A stretch of DNA of 64,000 bases, taken from contig JAKZZE010000001.1 of the NCBI GenBank assembly GCA_024220505.1, positions 1,302,001 to 1,366,000 on the forward strand, given 5' to 3'. Position 1 is the first letter of the stretch. Each line of letters starts with the position of its first letter. A program made the position numbers and the translations under genes. Positions 57,644 through 64,000 of the stretch are shown piece by piece. The notes under the pieces were generated by a model. The model was given only the letters and a program-made list of their open reading frames with translations. It ran no database searches and was not told where the DNA came from. The stretch comes from Rhizopus arrhizus (lineage: Eukaryota > Mucoromycota > Mucoromycetes > Mucorales > Rhizopodaceae).

Positions 57644-58420
57644 CATTGACACATAATTCAAAGTTAGGATCGATGTTTAAAGGTATACTTTCCCCAGTTA
57701 TTGGTTTAGCAGGTCTAAATGCAGTATTATTTGTCTCATATGGTTCTATCCTGCGATGCTTTGAACAACCTGATAAGAGCCCAAATTTATGGGATGTGTA
57801 TCTTGCTGGTACTGGCGCCGGATTTGCCTGCTTTTTAATCTCCACGCCAACGGACTTGGTGAAAATCAAGGCACAAATGACAAAGTTTCCAAAAACTAGT
57901 TTGCAAATCACAAAAGAGATATATCAAACAAATGGCTTGAAAGGTTATTATATTCATTGTCTATATAATGTATGTTCTTTGTTTACAGTTCCTGAGTTTA
58001 GGTTTTTATCAAGGCGGTTTAATTACCATGATCCGTGACTCACCTAGTTATGGAATATATTTTTGGGTCTATGAAGGTTTGAAACGAATATTACAAGTCA
58101 ACCCGAGTGAAAATGAAGCCTGGAAACTCCTATTAGCAGGAGGCATGGCAGGGACAGTATCATGGGCCTCTATTTATCCAATTGACGTCGTCAAGTCGCG
58201 TCTACAAATGCAGAAACAAGCTAAGGGGTATAATGAAGCTAAAATATTGCTGACTATGGATCAGCCTTATGCATCAATTAGAGACTGTTTCGTGCGATCT
58301 TATCGTACAGAAGGATTGAATGCTTTCTTTAGAGGGCTTTGGCCAACGTTATTAAGAGCATTTCCCGTAAATGCAGTTACATTTTACATGTATGAAATGG
58401 TAATGGATATTTTGCAATAA
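57155..58420 (+). CDS. mitochondrial carrier family protein (SLC25)
   Basis: Five-exon model of 283 residues: 57155-57158, 57338-57393, 57473-57565, 57664-57943, 58002-58420. Three carrier repeats with the signature P-x-[DE]-x-x-[KR]-x-[RK]: SPLDVLKARLQ, TPTDLVKIKAQM, YPIDVVKSRLQM. Other family features are GLKGFYQGG, RDSPSYGIYFWVYEG, AGGMAGTVSW and ATPase-independent exchange across the inner mitochondrial membrane. The pattern RDSPSYG.YF and the third-repeat spacing fit the carnitine/acylcarnitine-ornithine branch, but substrate is not certain. The first exon is only ATGG, chosen because ATGG|GTAAG joins in phase to MGWISGAAGIIVGS; this start is the weakest part. Intron 3 contains a (GT)n-T33 tract. 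The exon 4 to 5 junction uses an acceptor at 58001 rather than the nearer CAG, since only that keeps the frame. Confidence 0.85.
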
Positions 58421-58683
58421 CCAAAAGCAAAATAAAGCTGTATTTTATATACTCAAATAATGCTTCTTACTCCCCTCTCCATTTTTTTTCTCCTTTTTTC
58501 TTCTTTTTACTTTTTACAATATAAACCCCTTTGAGATTTTATCTGTTGTACCACTCTGAAGCATATAAAATTGTTTGTGTGCTAAAAAGAGAGGTACATG
58601 TATAAAAGGACAACATGCAAATGAAAAGAAGAAAACAAAATAATTTCTTCTTTTCTTCTCTACTTTTTCCATTTTCTTTCATC

Positions 58684-60551
58684 ATGTCATTATGTTCTAA
58701 TGCTTTAAAATCATCACAGTCTTCCAGAACAATTTCGGAAGATGTCACACTAAATAAGAAAAGGCCATTTTTATATAAATATAGATCCAGTCATACTTTT
58801 GTTTTTTGGACGGCTGCTGTTGGTTTATTCACAAGTGTAAAAAAAGCTAATCAAAGATGTACATATACCTAAATCTTTATTTATTCGTTCTTTATATAGA
58901 CTTTTGTTCACTCAATCCTATTCCCTCTATCACCATTTATTGTTGCCCGTATAAGACATATTAATGATAAAACATGGACAGAACATTCAAAATCAACCGC
59001 TATAACATCAAATATTGAATTAACTTCTAGAGACACAGGAATATTAGTTGCACTATATGCCGTTGGATTATTAGGTATATATATCATTGATTTTTTTTTT
59101 TTTGAATTAGAGTGTGAATTAATTTCGATTATGTAGCCGGTTCACCTATCTTTGGTTGGTTAGGCGACAAAATAAAACAAAGAAGGCTTCCGATGCTTTT
59201 AGGGACCGGCGCTTCTATAGTAGCCAATATTTTATTCATGCTCAGTGTTACTTATCCCATGTTACTGGTTGCACGCTTTTTACAAGGCATCTCAAATGCT
59301 TGTGTTTGGACAATGTGTTTATGCTTAATTGCTGATAATTGGCCAAGAGAACAACTTGGTAAAGAGAAAAGAAAATATTTACAATTGTTTCTTATGTCTT
59401 TTTATTTTCAAATTAGGTTCCCAAATGGGTAAACTGGTTGGATTTTATCCTTTAGGAATGATGGTAGGGCTGCCAGCTGGAGGATGTAAAGATATATACA
59501 AGTCATATTTTTTTGTGTTATCATTGACCGAACTAATACGTATTGATAGTATTGTATAGCGAATTAGGTTATGAAGCACCTTTTATAGCATCAATGATTT
59601 TAAGTGGAATTGACTTTTTGATGAGGCTTGTTATTATCGAGGGACAACATATAGAAAAAGTTGAGAACGCAAAACCAGATGTACAAGAAGGGATAATGAA
59701 GACAGTAACTTGGCTTCAGTTATTAAAACAAAAAAGACTTATTGTATCACTTGGACTAACAATGGTTGTAGCAACTGTTATGAGTGCTTTTGAGGTAGCT
59801 ATATATACATAAATCAATTATAAAAACTATATAATTTCTTTATTTAGCCAACGTTATCTATGCGACTTGCTCAAGAGTGGGGTTTTGATGCAGCAGGCTG
59901 TAGTTTGATTGTTCTTGCTTACATGGTTCCTTCCATTATTGCTAGCGCTGTTTGCGGTAGATTGTGTGATATTTTTGGCACAAAAATAGTTGCTATCGTT
60001 TCCTTATTTTTTGCAACACCTTCCTGTATTCTAATCGGCATACCCAATAGAGAGCTTGGGTCATTTTGGGCACTCATACCAGGTTTAATTTTGGGTGGAA
60101 TAACGATTGCAGGTTGCCAAGCGCCTGTATTTCCCGAAATTGCTAAGGTTGTAGACAAAGAAAATGGAGGTTCTTCTACAAGTGATGGATTAGCAAGAAG
60201 TTATTCTTTATTTAATGCAGCCTATGGTGTTGGTAAGAAGAAAGCAACCTTAAAAAATTTAAATTATTTTCTTACATTTATTTAGGTATGTGCTTTGGTC
60301 CGTTAATGGGAGGCTATGCATTTGCTGGAATAGGATTCTTTTGGTTATGCACTATACTAAGTGTCTTCTTTTTTTGTTTCATTCCATTTGCATATTTCTT
60401 TATTGGTGATAGTCGAAAACTAATTTACCGCCGCCATCTTGAAGAACAAAAAGATGAGGAGAAACGACAGCCACCGAGAACAGCGAATCGTCAAGAATCT
60501 AGTTTATCAGCACTTACAATCATAAATAATGAATCTGTTTTTAAAAAATAA
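58684..60551 (+). CDS. major facilitator superfamily transporter (DHA1/vesicular amine transporter-like)
   Basis: Seven exons (58684-58836, 58900-59074, 59137-59358, 59417-59485, 59550-59794, 59848-60232, 60286-60551) give 504 residues with 12 predicted membrane helices. The start at 58684 is preferred over in-frame ATGs at 58615 and 58621. Motif A after TM2 reads GSPIFGWLGDKIKQRR; TM4-5 has LLVARFLQGISNACVWTMCLCLIAD; motif C-like GFYPLGMMVGLPAGGLLYSELGYEAPF follows, characteristic of 12-TM H+ antiporters of the DHA1 group and close to vesicular monoamine transporters. A second motif A-like is VCGRLCDIFGTK after TM8. Cytosolic C-terminal tail is Glu/Lys/Arg-rich. Probably a proton-driven exporter of small organic molecules; substrate unknown. 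Confidence 0.88.
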
Positions 60552-61181
60552 TTTCATTGTGTGTAAATAATGCAGTCGCGCGCTTGTAATACATAAAACA
60601 TTTTTTTTTAACCATAAAATAATAAAAATGCCCTTTTTAGTTTGTATCAACCACGATACGTTTGCATACACGGTTCAGAGTTACAAAAGGAGCACCAACT
60701 GTAAAATAATAATAATAATAATAATAATAAAAACTCACGCACAGTATCTGCATGCGTGGATTTCCATCAATGCAGAAATAGTTGTCAGATTCTCATGCAA
60801 GCGTTCTGTACAACACTAAGATTTCCCAAATGTTGACTTTCTTTGACGTACAGTAAACAATTTACTTGAAAAAACAATTAAATACTTATCTACAAGCCTA
60901 GCTTACAAATATACACCATTTAATCTTGTTTGTATAACTTTAAATGTGTCTTCTTTTTCAAAAGAAAAGAAGGAGAAAATCTTCTGATTGTCTATTTCTT
61001 TATTTTCTATAGTTACACCTGTTATTAAAAAGCAACATGCTGTATTGCATATGATCTGCTTACGGTACTTGTATTGTCTCATAAGTATAACATTAACTAA
61101 GAGAAAAAAAGATATGGATTATTTGGCTTCTAAGTTTCGATTTATTGAGTTATGGTTATCTAATAGTTAAGAAAAGATAGC
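60552..61181. other. intergenic between convergent genes
   Basis: About 630 bases; holds an (AAT)n microsatellite at 60705-60730. No supported gene. Confidence 0.5.
60705..60730. repeat. (AAT)n microsatellite
   Basis: Eight or so uninterrupted AAT units. Plain simple repeat in the 3' region of the transporter gene. Confidence 0.9.
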
Positions 61182-61889
61182 CTATGATATCTGGCCTTGT
61201 TTAATATCACAAGAGACAGGCCCTTGAGAAGTGACGAGTGGAATGCCTTTATAAGTAGCAATACCATTTTGATTTGTTTTCAAGTGTTGTACAACTTGCT
61301 CAAGTATTTTTTGCTTTGGTTTCAATACATCTACTGCCTCCCCTAAAGTAATACCTTCTAATTGAACCCTTTCACCCAAAGTTGCAGTGGATGGAGGTGA
61401 TAAGGTCTCAACTTTATTTTCAAGTGAAGCAGCAAGTAACATACCTTGGGATAATACACCTCTAAATTTGCTTGCTTTCAAGTTGCTTACAACAATAACA
61501 TTTCTATCCTGTTTTATACATGATCTATTAGTTTTTAGTTTTATTGTATATAAAAACCGAATGACCTGCAGTGATTCTTTTGACATGTATGGAACAAGTC
61601 CACTTACAATGGTGCGTGAATCTGTTTGTTCAGCAGAGAGATTCACTACAAAATAATTCTATTTAAATTTGTGCAATGTTTTGATGGATTAAAATGTACC
61701 TTTTTCAATGTACAAATGTGTTGCTTCTGGATGATTATTTATATCAATTATTTTGCCCACTCTTAAATCTACTTTATGTATAGGATCTTCGACTGCTATA
61801 ATATTTTCGCTCGCTAAATAACGTTTAAACAGTAAATTAAACGAATAGGGTGTAGTCTTTGCACGTTGAGTGATTGCTGATACGAGCAT
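61182..61889 (-). CDS. EMAPII/tRNA-binding domain protein (AIMP1/Arc1-like)
   Basis: Three exons on the minus strand (61700-61889, 61566-61645, 61182-61508) encode 198 residues. The protein is a tRNA-binding OB fold plus the EMAPII-type C-terminal extension: HKVDLRVGKIIDINNHPEAT, YIEKVNLSAE, RTIVSGLVPYM, RNVIVVSNLKASKFRGVLSQG, MLLAASLENKVETLSPP, PKQKILEQVVQHLKTN and GIATYKGIPLVT. This combination is found in the C-termini of Arc1, AIMP1/p43 and tyrosyl-tRNA synthetase, which bring tRNA to synthetases. Only about 38 residues precede the domain, so the synthetase-binding N-terminal part of Arc1 is absent unless further exons exist upstream. Confidence 0.9.
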
Positions 61890-64000
61890 TTTGTGAAGGG
61901 CAAGGAAAACGAAGTAGCACAAATAGTTTAAGCCATTAAATTGACGGACTGTAAATACATTGAATTTTCAACATATTTTCTGAACGTAATCATAGATTAT
62001 ATTGAATTGATTCATCATTTTCCATTGTTTCAAACAAAAAAAAGCCATCGGTAATACTTTGCTACTTAGCAAAAGAGAAAAATAAACATGCAACCTAGCG
62101 CTCAGAACTATCGCTTACTAAATTATTCGTTCTCTTTTTTTTAAAAAAGATAGCACCAACAGTCAAAAGAGCCCTTAATAAACAAATTCAATCTTGCATT
62201 ATCTTGACTTTAATTAGTAGTATGTCTAGATCATACTACAATATAAAAGCAAAAAAGAGATTAATGTACGATTAATTTGATAGCTTAGCAAGCATGACAG
62301 TACAATCCGTCAGGTTTATCTAATTGTTTGGTACCATATCGCTAGCCCATGTACAGTCTTCCCAAAATAACTACATAACTATATACAAAACAACAACACA
62401 TTACATTTACATCCCACATTTAATAAGACTTTTGAGACTTTGATGTATTTCAAACTTTTCTGTTTAACATAACATTTGCTTGAAACCAAAATTTCGCGAA
62501 AATGTATAGCTTTTCTAGGATAATGCTGCGAACAATGCCAAAACAATCGAGCTCCTGATTCTCATACCAATTAGTACCTCTATTATTATGGATTTTTTTT
62601 GATATACCAAGGAAGTTGAGTTTCTTCGATGATAATCATTATGTACTAATCGTGCGTTCTTGACACTCAATTCTTGTCACTGAAGTCGGGAAACTTAGAT
62701 TTCTTGGTGCTTGCTTCGATTGTGCAGTGAACGAGCCATGTTATATGATGCTGAAGGCAAATAAATTATAAATTTGGAAAGAACCTTTTTATCATTTTCT
62801 GCTAACAAAATAAATATTCCCAACAAGATCTAGTTATAGTTATTACAAGCAAAATTACATTCAATCTATTACTAATTTGGGAGCCAAACTCTATTCAAAA
62901 CCTTAGTCTCGCAACAAAATTCTTTAAATCAAGCCTACATAATACTATATAAAAACCTTACAAACTCCAATTTCACACTACCAGACCAAGTAACATTTTG
63001 TCGTTTTGACAACCTTTTTTGTTTGTTTGTTTGTTTTAAAAGTGTTTATCCTTTTTGTTTTTACTTCTGACATGTCTGACTTTATTTAACTTCGGTTACA
63101 AATTTCTTTTTATTCAAATAAATCTGAAGTGTTTTTTATATATATATAAACTCTTTGATCTTTACCTTACCATACAAGCAAGTCAAGTTCCTTGAAGTCA
63201 ATAACCTTTATTGTATCCCCTTTTTTTTAACAAATCAAATCACTTTATCTTTTAAAACAAGTTTGATCTACTTCACAACATCTGGTGGCCACTTATAACA
63301 AGCAAATCTACTTACTCTCATCCACTTTTATACTCAAGCTTTATCAGAAACTCATATCTCGAGGGCTAAAAGCCGAACCAAATTACGAAATTTACAGCAA
63401 TAGTAACAAGGTCAAATCAATCCACGGTCATGGCTACATGTTGTAACTTTAAAGTTCATTTGAACTTTGTTTTTGCTTCAACTTTATTTTTGTTTAGACT
63501 TTATTTCTTTTTTGAATTTGCTTTCTGCTTGAAGAATCCTTTTCTCAGGCTTTATATTTTTTGAATATAAAAAAGACAACCTTTTTATTCCTTTTAACTT
63601 ACTTCTCTTTGTCATATTTTTTATATAAATATCCAATAATTCAAACCATGTCTATAACCTATTTAATATTAGTCTTTAAATACGAGCAAAACAATTCCCT
63701 TGAAGCAACAAGCCTCCTCATTATAAACAACTCCAAACCCTTATTAAACTATCTTGTCATACTTCAAGCCTCATCTACTTTACAAGATCTGACAATCATT
63801 TACAGAATCAAATTACCTTTGAAACTGTATATCAAAGCTTAGTTTTTGAAGTTTATTATTAACTCAAAACTATCAACACACCAGAATTCAATATAATATC
63901 CTAATAAATTATTCAAAATTGATATCGTTAATCAAATACGACCAGACATTAATTCGCATAGCGATGTAATGATGCAGATTTTGGTTTCGACTGTAATAAT
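61890..64000. other. intergenic, AT-rich, no gene seen
   Basis: About 2.1 kb to the window end. Has a GTTT microsatellite (63024-63035) and a TA run (63139-63147). A 93-codon frame at 63561-63842 is hydrophobic low complexity with no family motif and is not called. A gene starting beyond 64000 may have its promoter here. Confidence 0.5.

Noticed and set aside
63561..63842. 93-codon plus-strand frame near the window end
   Set aside because: Hydrophobic AT-rich sequence without start context or recognisable family.

Overview
The window is nuclear DNA of a filamentous fungus, almost certainly a Mucorales species (Mucoromycota). The AT-rich sequence, many 45-70 nt spliceosomal introns with GTRNGT/YAG borders, two CotH-type spore-coat genes, a CCG-9-type trehalose synthase, LINE-type retroelement debris and TnpB/Fanzor relics fit that group. 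Genus cannot be fixed from the sequence alone. Gene models were built by hand from reading frames, splice borders and phase.

Layout. 1-25 kb is mostly single-copy cellular genes: the 3' end of proteasome ATPase RPT3; a CCG-9-like trehalose synthase (8 exons, one only 7 nt); two convergent CotH genes about 7 kb apart that share a 527-bp near-identical 5' block; between them a RING/LON protein and a small Ser/Thr-rich protein; then a TRM2-like tRNA m5U methyltransferase, a conserved low-complexity protein, a KXD1/BORC-like subunit, a small RhoGAP, ribosomal protein eS19, and a 7-exon gene of unknown function.

26.9-53.9 kb is a mobile-element island. It starts with a complete 5.05-kb Tc1/mariner element (66-bp terminal inverted repeats, TA target duplication, open DD34E transposase) that also carries two oppositely oriented genes not typical of such elements. 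Three separate Fanzor-like (eukaryotic TnpB) genes follow in different stages of decay, then two broken DD34E transposases, pieces of non-LTR retroelements, and an EF-1alpha pseudogene joined to the end of one Fanzor. Intact genes sit inside this island: a UBX-domain protein, a CipC/DUF3759 stress protein, a GT49 glycosyltransferase and a CYSTM peptide.

54-62 kb returns to cellular genes: a Tom20-MYND-SET fusion, ribosomal protein uL2, a mitochondrial carrier, a 12-TM major facilitator and an EMAPII-type tRNA-binding protein. The last 2 kb shows no gene I can support.

The most unusual content is the cluster of three diverged Fanzor relics within 12 kb, the cargo-bearing mariner element, and the gene-conversion-like block shared by the CotH pair. 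No tRNA, rRNA or CRISPR array was seen.
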